Translations under genes and position numbers: made by a program
Origin: Anaerolineales bacterium
GTDB lineage: Bacteria; Chloroflexota; Anaerolineae; 4572-78; NAK82
DNA length: 5,556 nt
Direction: 5' to 3'
Assembly: GCA_024643945.1 (NCBI GenBank)
Contig: JAHELX010000444.1
Location: 1-5,556, forward strand
Notes under the pieces: model-generated
What the model was told of the DNA's origin: nothing
What the model saw: only the letters and a program-made list of their open reading frames with translations
Databases searched by the model: none
In this document: positions 1 through 5,556 of the stretch, piece after piece
Layout: each line of letters starts with the position of its first letter
How positions within the stretch are numbered: position 1 is the first letter of the stretch

Positions 1-1501
1 CCAATTTCCCTTCGTATTGGCCCAGCCCGGCCACGGCCTCCCATCCAGAGAGAACCATCGGCACCGGGCCGGCGGCGTCCATCCACTCACCGTTGTAACG
101 GCGGGCAATGTGTAAATGGCTGGAGTCGGCGATGCCCCCCTCACACGAAGGGTGCCCCACCGGGTCTCCTTGCGCCAGCATCGTCCCTGCTTGAACCTGC
201 TCCCCTGGCGTAATATGCAGATAGAAAAGTACCCAGCCTGTCTGTTCATAGCCATCGCCGTCCACGTCAATCAGAACCTGGCCATCGCCGCTGCGCAGCA
301 CCAGGCCCGAGGCCGCCGCCGTTGCCCACTCGCCCGAAATGGCACAGTGGCCGCGTACGTCGGGAGGGGCGAAATCCAGGGCAGCCCAGGCACTCCCCTC
401 TCCCCATGCCGCATGCGGCCCTCCGCTGAAATACCAGGTGTGTTCTCCCTCCCAGGGCAAGAGCCACGGAGGTTGCGTCAAATCGGCCGGAACGAGGGGC
501 TCTATCGCTCGTGCGTATGGGTCCCCGAAGAGAGTATTGTAGGCGCGAATAAACCCGTCCTCACCCACCGCCTGGCGCCACGTCTCCCCATCGCGGGTCA
601 ACGCCAGCACGTTCTGGATGCCCACCGTCCCTGCGTTTAACCCGTCGGCTGCCAGGGCCCGGCTCCTGTCGGGGAAGCGAAAGGCCAGAGTGCCCTGTCG
701 CTTGTAGCCGTAATAGCCCTCGTTAATGTGATTGGCCGCCCAACTGAGTTGAAAGTAAAGCCCGGCCCGCCCGCTGTCCTCCAATCCCAACGGAAAATAC
801 TGCGCCCCCTCGCTCGCCGGCTGACCCGTCACCCATCCGCTCTGATACTCCAGCAGTGCTAACAGCGCCCGGGGCCCGACGCTGAATCGCTGCGACACCA
901 TCTCCACAATCTGGGCGCCGGTGGTCTCCTGGCCATTCACCAACTCCGTATACTCCGCCAGGTAACCACCCTGCTGCTGGATGAAGCCGGCGACGTCAAA
1001 ATCCACGTAGGCCGGGCTGTAGACAACCTCGCTGTCAGGCAGCAGGGGAAAGAATGGGCCAATCCGGTCGGTTTTGACCGGGATGCGTAAGGATTGGCCT
1101 GCCTGCAAGCTGGCCGGGTCTTCGATATTGTTGAGCGCCGCCAGTTCCTCTATCTCGCAGCCGCAGCGGTACAGGGCAATACCGCTCAATGTGTCGCCTG
1201 GTTGGACGATGTAAGTATCCGTAGGTGGTCCGGAAGGCGTGGGGATCGGCATGGGAGGAACGGCCGGAGTAGGCGTGGGAAGCCGGGTCGGCCAGGGCGT
1301 GGCACTGCCGGTCGATACAGGGAAGGTGGGAGTGGCAATAGGGCTCGCCTGAGCTACCGGCGTGGATAGGGGAGTACCACTTGGCATACCCTCTGGCGTA
1401 GGCAATGCGGTTGTCAAAGAGCGGCCACAGGCAGTTAATAAAAGCAGGAGCAACAACAGCTGCCCCCATCGTTTCCCCAAAGGGGACCTACAGGTAAGCA
1501 C
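1..1501 (-). CDS. LysM-domain M23 (lysostaphin/LytM-type) zinc metallopeptidase lipoprotein, partial (C-terminus beyond the window)
   Basis: An open frame of 500 codons running off the left edge. It encodes a predicted cell-wall hydrolase anchored to the outer membrane face. A basic start (GKRW) and eight leucines lead to the lipobox LTAC with Cys25. A Thr/Pro-rich linker (about 28-93) follows, then one LysM domain (about 97-142: YIVQPGDTLSGIA...LQAGQSLRIPV). Residues about 145-355 are a region I cannot assign firmly, with faint similarity to lysozyme-like domains. The M23 domain begins near 361: GPH with His363, ALDF with Asp376, YLH with His429 and HLH at 462-464. By comparison with LytM, His363, Asp376 and His464 would bind zinc, and His429 and His462 would act in catalysis. 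M23 enzymes cut peptide cross-links in peptidoglycan, and LysM binds its glycan. The protein probably ends soon after the window edge. The GTG start is inferred from the Shine-Dalgarno position. Confidence 0.88.
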   Translation of the reverse strand, partial: MLTCRSPLGKRWGQLLLLLLLLTACGRSLTTALPTPEGMPSGTPLSTPVAQASPIATPTFPVSTGSATPWPTRLPTPTPAVPPMPIPTPSGPPTDTYIVQPGDTLSGIALYRCGCEIEELAALNNIEDPASLQAGQSLRIPVKTDRIGPFFPLLPDSEVVYSPAYVDFDVAGFIQQQGGYLAEYTELVNGQETTGAQIVEMVSQRFSVGPRALLALLEYQSGWVTGQPASEGAQYFPLGLEDSGRAGLYFQLSWAANHINEGYYGYKRQGTLAFRFPDRSRALAADGLNAGTVGIQNVLALTRDGETWRQAVGEDGFIRAYNTLFGDPYARAIEPLVPADLTQPPWLLPWEGEHTWYFSGGPHAAWGEGSAWAALDFAPPDVRGHCAISGEWATAAASGLVLRSGDGQVLIDVDGDGYEQTGWVLFYLHITPGEQVQAGTMLAQGDPVGHPSCEGGIADSSHLHIARRYNGEWMDAAGPVPMVLSGWEAVAGLGQYEGKL

Positions 1502-1504
1502 GAG

Positions 1505-1510
1505 CACCTC
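1505..1510 (-). promoter_or_regulatory. Ribosome binding site that decides the GTG start of the M23 gene
   Basis: The minus strand has GAGGTG at 1505-1510, and its GAGG core sits 5 nt before GTG at 1501. The frame contains no ATG between the upstream in-frame TGA (1538-1540) and the hydrophobic signal sequence, so the start must be non-ATG. GTG at 1501 is the best-placed candidate. TTG at 1480, with weaker TAGGT upstream, and GTG codons at 1507 and 1519 are the alternatives. Confidence 0.5.
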
Positions 1511-1564
1511 GCTCTTCACCCCGGGTATGTCGCTGTCTCATCGTTCCCGGTTGAAATCGGGCAT

Positions 1565-1593
1565 ACTTTACTGCCAATTGCGGATTCAAGCAA
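1565..1593 (-). promoter_or_regulatory. Weak candidate promoter for the M23 lipoprotein gene
   Basis: On the minus strand TTGCTT (1588-1593) and TAAAGT (1565-1570) are separated by 17 bp and match the -35 and -10 consensus at 3/6 and 4/6 positions. The site lies about 64 bp before the proposed start codon and downstream of the hairpin, which is a sensible place. The match is weak and could be chance. Confidence 0.2.
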
Positions 1594-1726
1594 ACGTCCC
1601 AGTCGGGTGTGTTTGGATTTCGGGGCGAACTCTCCCGTCCCGGTCCTTCCTGTTTTCCCTGATTGAGAGAGTCTCCCGGCCAGGTTGAGCCAGCAAAGGT
1701 TGGTCTTGCCTTCAGGTTGATAACAA

Positions 1727-1756
1727 GAGCCGCGGCTGTGAGGTAAGTCGCGGCTC
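1727..1756 (-). terminator. Stem-loop, probable terminator of the protease transcript
   Basis: On the plus strand GAGCCGCGGCT (1727-1737) and AGTCGCGGCTC (1746-1756) form an 11-bp stem with a single G-T wobble around an 8-nt loop. It lies 128 bp past the protease stop. Read on the minus strand, the stem is followed by TTGTTATC, a short and imperfect T-rich run, so termination is likely but not textbook. The T-run on the other side (GCTTCTT) is no better. The hairpin could also protect mRNA ends or act on transcripts from either direction. Confidence 0.6.
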
Positions 1757-1883
1757 GCTTCTTAGGATCCTTAAATAAACAACTTCGTACATTTGTGACG
1801 GATTTCGTGGGGAAAACGGTTGGAAGTGTGGGAACTTATTCTTTTATGGATCCTTAGAGCTACGCAATAGGCGGCAGGGATTC

Positions 1884-3797
1884 TTATGGCCAGATTGGGG
1901 CACAAGTCCCCCAACTGCTATCGTCGGTGTACCAGTAATAGATGGCGTCAGCCTTCAAAGCACAGTCGGCGTTGTGTGAATCAAAACGCGGATCACTGGC
2001 CGTATACGTATAAGTGCCAGGGTCATAAATGGTCACTTTCTGAGTGTGGGCTACCAGCTTGTGTTCCTGGTTGGCCATAGTGAAAACCAGATCGGCATTG
2101 GCTTCGTTCACCAAAACGACACTGGCTTTCCCGGCTGGCGGGAACCACTCATCCGGGATGTCACTGCTGGGAGCCGGCGTCGGCGCCTCTGATTCCGCTC
2201 CCGATTCAGATGAAACGCTCCCCCCTGCAGACAAGTCGCCAACCGCCTGGAAACTGTTAAGGATGCGGTCCAACGCATCCAGGTCTGCCTCACTCACTGC
2301 CTGAACCTGGAGCAGTATGATGAACGAGGGGTCCTCTGGCACAGCAGCCAGGTTGATGACCGCAGCGCCGACTCCGCCGCAGTTGCTGTAGAGATCGTAG
2401 AACCCTGTGTAGAGTGGGTCGTTGTAGTCGAAGCGCCCTTCAGATGTACAATCGCCGCTAAAGGAGATTTGGTCCAGAAGAGTGGACGTATCGTACCTCT
2501 GGGCCAGGACACTGGATGCGCCGAAAAAGACCCCGGGCGTCGAGTAGGTGCTGTAGAAGTCATCGATGTTACTTGAAGCAACGACAGACACGCCGACAAC
2601 TTCGCCTTCCTCCCCCCAGTTCCAAGGTGCCCCGGTGACATCACTCCATTCTTGGGGGACTTCCATGGTAATCGCACCCGAATCATCGGTGATAATGTTG
2701 TAGTTGGCGTAGGTGACGGCGTCCGTACCGCTGCCGACCTCCTTCTCAAGTTCTTGCGCAAACGAGAACGACTGTTCCAGTTCGCGTCCATTGAGTTGCC
2801 CTTCGAGCACTTCTTGAGTCGCAAAACGCACCACCTCCATGCTGAGCGTATCCTCCGGGCTGTGACTGCGCAGGATATCGCAATAGTCGGCCATCGTGCC
2901 ATCCGCCGCCAGGATCAATCCTTCGAATCTGGTAATGATATCTCCCGCCTCAACACCAGCACTGTTGGCAGGTGAGCCTGACTTCACCGATGCGACCCAG
3001 ATACCGGAGAACCCCTCACCGTTGTTCACAGCGGTACCGTTCACACCAATCGAGTCCACATTTTGCCCTGTACGCAATCGCTCGATGACCCTGAGTGCTT
3101 CGTCACGGGCAATGGCGAAGTACTGATTGAAGTTGGGATCGCTGGCATAGTTGATGCCAACCACCTTGCCATCCTGGGTCACCAGCGGGCCTCCAGAGTT
3201 TCCCGGATTGATGGTGGCATCATGCTCAATGACTGCATCAACCGAGGCCCAGGATGTCTCACCACTGGCACGCTCCTTAGATACGATGCCCCGAGTGAGC
3301 GTGAATTCTGGATCGCCAAGCGGGTAGCCGGCAGCGTATACATCGAGACCTGGAGTTATCGGACCGTCATACCATTCGAGGTAGGGGTACCCATTGCCTT
3401 CAATGTCAATAACAGCCAGATCGGAGCATTCGGAAGCGCCGAGAATCTTGGCATTGCGCGGCTCACTTTCACCGCCGACCCACACTTTGAGTAGGGCGGC
3501 GCCGGTGACGACATGGTTGTTCGTCACGGCGATGCCCGACTCGTCAATGATAAAACCCGAGCCCCGGCCTGCCACGTTCAATTGAAGGCCAACTTCGGGG
3601 TCTATGAAACTACCCTGGGCTTCAATCTGAATGGTGGCACTTTTAACAGCTTCGAGCGACGAGACTGTCTTCGATTCGGGAGTCGGGGTGGTGATAGGGG
3701 TTGGGGTGGTGGCAGGGGTTCCAATGCGGCAGGCAATAAAGGGCAGGAGAACAAGCACTATCGAGAGTCGCGCCAGCGTAGAACGGTAAGCGTACAT
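1884..3797 (-). CDS. HtrA/DegP-like (S1C) trypsin-fold serine protease, predicted lipoprotein, with PDZ and extra C-terminal modules
   Basis: A 637-residue exported protease, probably in envelope protein quality control (family inference). The signal peptide ends in a lipobox-like PFIAC with Cys23; the Phe at -3 is atypical. A Thr/Pro-rich linker (about 27-45) follows. The protease domain spans about 48-240 with catalytic His95 (NNHVV), Asp126 (CSDLAV) and Ser201 (NPGNSGGPL). A PDZ domain lies at about 245-340 (SPANSAGVEAGDIITRFEG). Residues about 360-520 form a module I do not recognise, with Cys450 and Cys473. An acidic Ser/Pro linker (about 522-550) leads to a final beta-rich, Tyr/Trp-rich module (about 555-637) with Cys612 and Cys632. 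Usual HtrA proteins end after one or two PDZ domains, so this is longer. ATG at 3797 is supported by GAGGGAG (3805-3811). The 101-bp gap from the cytochrome gene shows no clear terminator, so read-through is possible; a hairpin lies 128 bp downstream of the stop. Confidence 0.93.
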   Translation of the reverse strand: MYAYRSTLARLSIVLVLLPFIACRIGTPATTPTPITTPTPESKTVSSLEAVKSATIQIEAQGSFIDPEVGLQLNVAGRGSGFIIDESGIAVTNNHVVTGAALLKVWVGGESEPRNAKILGASECSDLAVIDIEGNGYPYLEWYDGPITPGLDVYAAGYPLGDPEFTLTRGIVSKERASGETSWASVDAVIEHDATINPGNSGGPLVTQDGKVVGINYASDPNFNQYFAIARDEALRVIERLRTGQNVDSIGVNGTAVNNGEGFSGIWVASVKSGSPANSAGVEAGDIITRFEGLILAADGTMADYCDILRSHSPEDTLSMEVVRFATQEVLEGQLNGRELEQSFSFAQELEKEVGSGTDAVTYANYNIITDDSGAITMEVPQEWSDVTGAPWNWGEEGEVVGVSVVASSNIDDFYSTYSTPGVFFGASSVLAQRYDTSTLLDQISFSGDCTSEGRFDYNDPLYTGFYDLYSNCGGVGAAVINLAAVPEDPSFIILLQVQAVSEADLDALDRILNSFQAVGDLSAGGSVSSESGAESEAPTPAPSSDIPDEWFPPAGKASVVLVNEANADLVFTMANQEHKLVAHTQKVTIYDPGTYTYTASDPRFDSHNADCALKADAIYYWYTDDSSWGTCAPIWP

Positions 3798-3804
3798 TTC
3801 TCTT

Positions 3805-3811
3805 CTCCCTC
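3805..3811 (-). promoter_or_regulatory. Ribosome binding site of the protease gene
   Basis: The minus strand reads GAGGGAG followed by AAGAGAA and the ATG at 3797, a 7-nt spacing. This purine-rich Shine-Dalgarno sequence fixes the start just before the hydrophobic signal peptide. I found no convincing -35/-10 pair in the rest of the 101-bp gap (3798-3898), so whether the gene has its own promoter cannot be decided here. Confidence 0.6.
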
Positions 3812-3898
3812 ACTTGGATGAAACGTAACCACTCAGCCACTATGAAATATGAGCAAAGCCCAGTTACGGGGAGGATTACGATCTTGAGTAAAAGTTGG

Positions 3899-5233
3899 TC
3901 ACGGCCCCGTGGGCAGGGCGGTTGCTGTAACCGTTTCGGTCGCTTCCAGCGTGCCAGTGACGCCCCCCGGTGTCTCTACGCCAGGCGTTTCCAGCGTGCC
4001 GGTGATGCCCTCCGTCGTCTCTACACCAGGCACTTCCAGTGTGCCAGTGATGCCCTCCGTCACCTCTACACCAGGCGCTTCGAGTGTGCCGGTGATGCCT
4101 TCCGTCGCTTCAATTTCAGGAGTGGGCTCGGCCCGCACCGGCAGCGCCCCTGCCTCGACCCAGCGGGTGATGATGTCCATCTCCTCCGGGCGCAGCGGTC
4201 GGGTGGGTGGCATAGGCCCACCTGCCTCGATTTCCTCCCGATTGATCATGCGGATGAGGTTGCTGCCCAAATCGCCGCCGATAATGTTGGGCGCATAGTC
4301 GCCGCTGGTCATGACGCTCTCATAGGCGGACATAATGTAATTGCCCTTCTCCTTGCCCTCCCGGTGACAGGAAAGGCAGCGGCGTCTGAAGATGGGATAG
4401 ACGTGAGTCTCGTAATCAGGGATCTCCCCTTCAGCCAGGACCGGGATAGCTATCTCCTCTTCTTCAATGATGATTCGATCGTCCCAACTGCGGACGAAGG
4501 TGACAATAGCGTTGATCTGTTGAGTGGTAAGCTCGCCGCCATAAGCCAGGCCAAAGGCCGGCATACCCAGGTTCGGTTGCCCGTACTCAATAAGGTTATA
4601 GGTGGTCTCATCGGTGCGCGTATAGAGGTAATCCTCGCTGTTGATGGCCTCCAGGTAGGTCCCTTCCAGCCCTTCCACGTCTTCGACCAGGCCGCCTTCG
4701 CCCTCTTCGCCATGGCACTCGGCGCAATGTTCCACATAGAGTTCCTGGCCGGCTGCCACCTTCTCTTGATATGTGAGGCCCACTGCCTCCGCCTGGGGCG
4801 GTGTGGTAATCACCGCCCGAATGGTCAATGCAACCATCCCGACCACGATGGCAGACATAGTAATCGTCGCGATTGGACGGTTGCGCGGGTTCCGCTTGAT
4901 GTGACGATCATAGAAAGGCAGCAGTAAAAGCAAAAGGATGGCAGCGCCAGGGATGACGACGGTCCCAATGAACTCGATTCGTCCCGGGAAGAACTTCAGC
5001 ATTTCAAACAGGAACAGGAAATACCATTCCGGCCGGGGTACATAGCTGCCGTCACCGGGGTCGGCCGGCGGCTCTTGAGGCACACCAACGAACATTGCCA
5101 ATGCTACCAGGAGGATAAAGATGGAGAAGGCAACGATCGCGTCTTTGTAAATGATGTCGGGGAAGAATTTGACCCCCCGGGTCTTCTCTTCCTGGTAACG
5201 CTTCTGGATAACTTCCTTGTCGTGGTCGTTCAC
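3899..5233 (-). CDS. qcrC: Cytochrome b C-terminal half (subunit IV-like) fused to two cytochrome c domains
   Basis: A 444-residue protein that supplies the second half of cytochrome b and the c-type haem carrier of the menaquinol:cytochrome c reductase. Residues 1-30 are a charged cytoplasmic start. Transmembrane helices lie near 31-50, 88-107 and 121-143. The PEWY motif of the quinol oxidation site is at 68-71. A first cytochrome c domain follows with haem motif CAECH (170-174) and a likely axial Met in LGMPAF (about 224). A second has CLSCH (286-290) and a MPPTRPL segment with probable ligand Met341. Residues 375-434 are four 15-residue repeats rich in Thr, Gly and Glu, ending in ALPTGP. 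The topology is consistent: PEWY and both haem c domains fall outside the membrane. The start is GTG at 5233, 18 bp after the cytochrome b stop, preceded by GGGAG. Bacillus QcrC has the same architecture but only one haem c (family knowledge). The function is secure; the role of the second haem domain and tail is not. Confidence 0.93.
   Translation of the reverse strand: MNDHDKEVIQKRYQEEKTRGVKFFPDIIYKDAIVAFSIFILLVALAMFVGVPQEPPADPGDGSYVPRPEWYFLFLFEMLKFFPGRIEFIGTVVIPGAAILLLLLLPFYDRHIKRNPRNRPIATITMSAIVVGMVALTIRAVITTPPQAEAVGLTYQEKVAAGQELYVEHCAECHGEEGEGGLVEDVEGLEGTYLEAINSEDYLYTRTDETTYNLIEYGQPNLGMPAFGLAYGGELTTQQINAIVTFVRSWDDRIIIEEEEIAIPVLAEGEIPDYETHVYPIFRRRCLSCHREGKEKGNYIMSAYESVMTSGDYAPNIIGGDLGSNLIRMINREEIEAGGPMPPTRPLRPEEMDIITRWVEAGALPVRAEPTPEIEATEGITGTLEAPGVEVTEGITGTLEVPGVETTEGITGTLETPGVETPGGVTGTLEATETVTATALPTGP
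3932..4111 (-). repeat. Four tandem copies of a 45-bp in-frame repeat at the 3' end of the fused cytochrome gene
   Basis: Four consecutive 45-bp units encode residues 375-389, 390-404, 405-419 and 420-434. The protein consensus is E-x-T-E-G-(I/V)-T-G-T-L-E-x-P-G-V; the last copy is degenerate (PGG for TEG, and ATET at its end). On the plus strand the anchor TTCCAGYGTGCC recurs at 3944, 3989 and 4034, with a one-base variant (TTCGAGTGTGCC) at 4079, exactly 45 bp apart each time. Exact period and near-identical DNA point to recent tandem duplication, so copy number may vary between strains. The encoded tail lies outside the membrane, after the second haem domain. Confidence 0.93.
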
Positions 5234-5251
5234 CGATTTCTTCTCCCGACG
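5234..5251 (-). promoter_or_regulatory. Ribosome binding site in the 18-bp gap between the two cytochrome genes
   Basis: Between the cytochrome b stop (TAA, 5252-5254) and the GTG start at 5233, the minus strand reads CGTCGGGAGAAGAAATCG. The GGGAG at 5243-5247 lies 9 nt before the start and acts as the Shine-Dalgarno sequence. It supports the GTG start, and the short gap suggests translational coupling of the two halves of cytochrome b. Confidence 0.6.
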
Positions 5252-5556
5252 TTATTCGTCTCGTTTCGGCATATTGCTGATCCCGTTGCGGATGACCAGG
5301 TACAAGTGCACGCCGATGACGCCAAATAGTGAGGCCGGCAGGAACCAAATATGAACGCCATAGAATCGAGATAAGGTGAGGATGGTCAGCTCATCCCCGC
5401 CGCGTATCACCCGCAACAAAAAATCCCCTACCAGAGGCACCGTCCCGACAATGCTGCTTCCCACCGCAGTCGCCCAATAAGCGCGCTGATTCCACGGCAG
5501 AAGATAGCCGGTGAAACCCAACCCCATCGTCACCAGCAACAGCAACACGCCGGTCA
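5252..5556 (-). CDS. qcrB: Cytochrome b, N-terminal (b6-type) subunit of a quinol:cytochrome c reductase, partial (C-terminal 100 residues)
   Basis: The reading frame is open at the right edge of the window and ends in TAA at 5252-5254, so only the last 100 residues are visible and the true start lies outside. The visible part begins in the third transmembrane helix ([21 protein letters not shown]), including the GYLLPW motif that lines the quinol oxidation site. A cd-helix region (WATAVG...VPLVGDFLL) and the fourth helix follow. The fourth helix has two histidines (codons at 5353 and 5308) with 14 residues between them, the spacing known for cytochrome b6 and Bacillus QcrB rather than mitochondrial-type cytochrome b. 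The protein ends in a short charged tail (NMPKRDE) straight after this helix, so it is the four-helix 'split' form. It is an integral membrane protein binding two b haems. The second half is encoded 18 bp downstream, which implies an operon. petB is an alternative name, but the fused cytochrome c next door favours QcrB. Confidence 0.93.
   Translation of the reverse strand, partial: TGVLLLLVTMGLGFTGYLLPWNQRAYWATAVGSSIVGTVPLVGDFLLRVIRGGDELTILTLSRFYGVHIWFLPASLFGVIGVHLYLVIRNGISNMPKRDE

Larger units (their letters stand above)
1502..1883. other. 382-bp non-coding region between the protease and M23 genes
   Basis: No credible coding region was found on either strand. The stretch nearest the protease stop (about 1757-1883) is AT-richer and holds two copies of GGATCCTTA on the plus strand (1765-1773 and 1848-1856). 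A strong hairpin follows at 1727-1756. The remainder (1502-1720) is GC-richer and forms the leader of the M23 gene, with a weak promoter candidate and a Shine-Dalgarno sequence. I looked for tRNA-like or riboswitch-like structure and saw none. Confidence 0.7.

Noticed and set aside
116..640. Plus-strand open frame of 174 codons
   Set aside because: It is antisense to the M23 catalytic domain, whose zinc-binding motifs are clear, and has no recognisable domain of its own.
1035..1469. Minus-strand open frame of 144 codons starting at an ATG
   Set aside because: It is an alternative frame over the lipobox, Thr/Pro linker and LysM domain of the M23 gene; its translation shows no family features.
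1546..1561. Short inverted repeat CCCGGTTGAAATCGGG upstream of the M23 gene
   Set aside because: After allowing a minimal loop only four or five pairs remain, too weak to call an operator or terminator.
1618..1690. GC-rich stretch with GGGAGAGTTCGCCCC, checked as a possible T-arm or riboswitch element
   Set aside because: The stem is very short and no cloverleaf or known aptamer signature surrounds it.
2294..2902. Minus-strand open frame of 202 codons overlapping the protease in another frame
   Set aside because: The protease frame carries domains with recognisable motifs on the same strand, while the overlapping product is Arg/Ser/Thr-rich with no recognisable motif.
3823..3840. Minus-strand GTGGCTGAGTGGTTACG, resembling the D-arm of tRNA-Ser or tRNA-Leu
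   Set aside because: There is no matching acceptor stem, anticodon arm or T-arm at the right distance, and the following sequence is the protease ribosome binding site and start.
3818..4927. Plus-strand open frame of 369 codons opposite the cytochrome fusion gene
   Set aside because: It is antisense to a gene with unmistakable PEWY and CXXCH motifs, its product is Arg/Cys-rich low-complexity sequence with no domain, and its repeats are only the mirror of the 45-bp units.

Overview
The window holds four genes, all on the minus strand. In transcription order (right to left) they are: the 3' end of a b6-type cytochrome b gene (5252-5556, cut by the window edge); a fused 'subunit IV + two cytochrome c domains' gene (3899-5233); an exported HtrA-like (S1C) serine protease with a lipoprotein-type signal (1884-3797); and a LysM/M23 cell-wall hydrolase lipoprotein (1-1501, 3' end cut by the window edge). 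The last gene is open to the window edge, so it has no stop here. No RNA gene, mobile element, CRISPR array or replication origin was seen.

Organism (inference): a bacterium with fairly high GC, most likely Chloroflexota, perhaps an Anaerolineae-like lineage. Supporting signs are Thr/Pro-rich 'TPTP' linkers right after lipoprotein cysteines, an M23 peptidase joined to a LysM and an uncharacterised middle region, an S1C protease with extra C-terminal modules, and a split menaquinol-type cytochrome b whose second half carries c-type cytochrome. No ribosomal gene is present to confirm this.

Layout: 5252-5556 and 3899-5233 are separated by 18 bp and are clearly co-transcribed. They encode the membrane core of a quinol:cytochrome c oxidoreductase with the Bacillus-like (QcrB + QcrC) split; a Rieske protein would be expected upstream, outside the window. 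A 101-bp gap with a good ribosome binding site but no obvious terminator leads into the protease. A 382-bp non-coding stretch (1502-1883) follows, containing a strong GC-rich hairpin (1727-1756) that probably ends the protease transcript, a short direct repeat, and the leader of the M23 gene.

How the genes fit together: the cytochrome genes pass electrons from menaquinol through haems b to two covalently bound haems c outside the membrane. The protease and the cell-wall hydrolase are both exported proteins, most likely lipid-anchored on the outer face of the same membrane, and look like envelope maintenance functions. I see no sign that they form a dedicated new system with the respiratory genes. 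The most unusual items are the diheme fusion with its four-copy 15-residue tail, the extra domains on the protease, and a possible lysozyme-like region inside the M23 protein.
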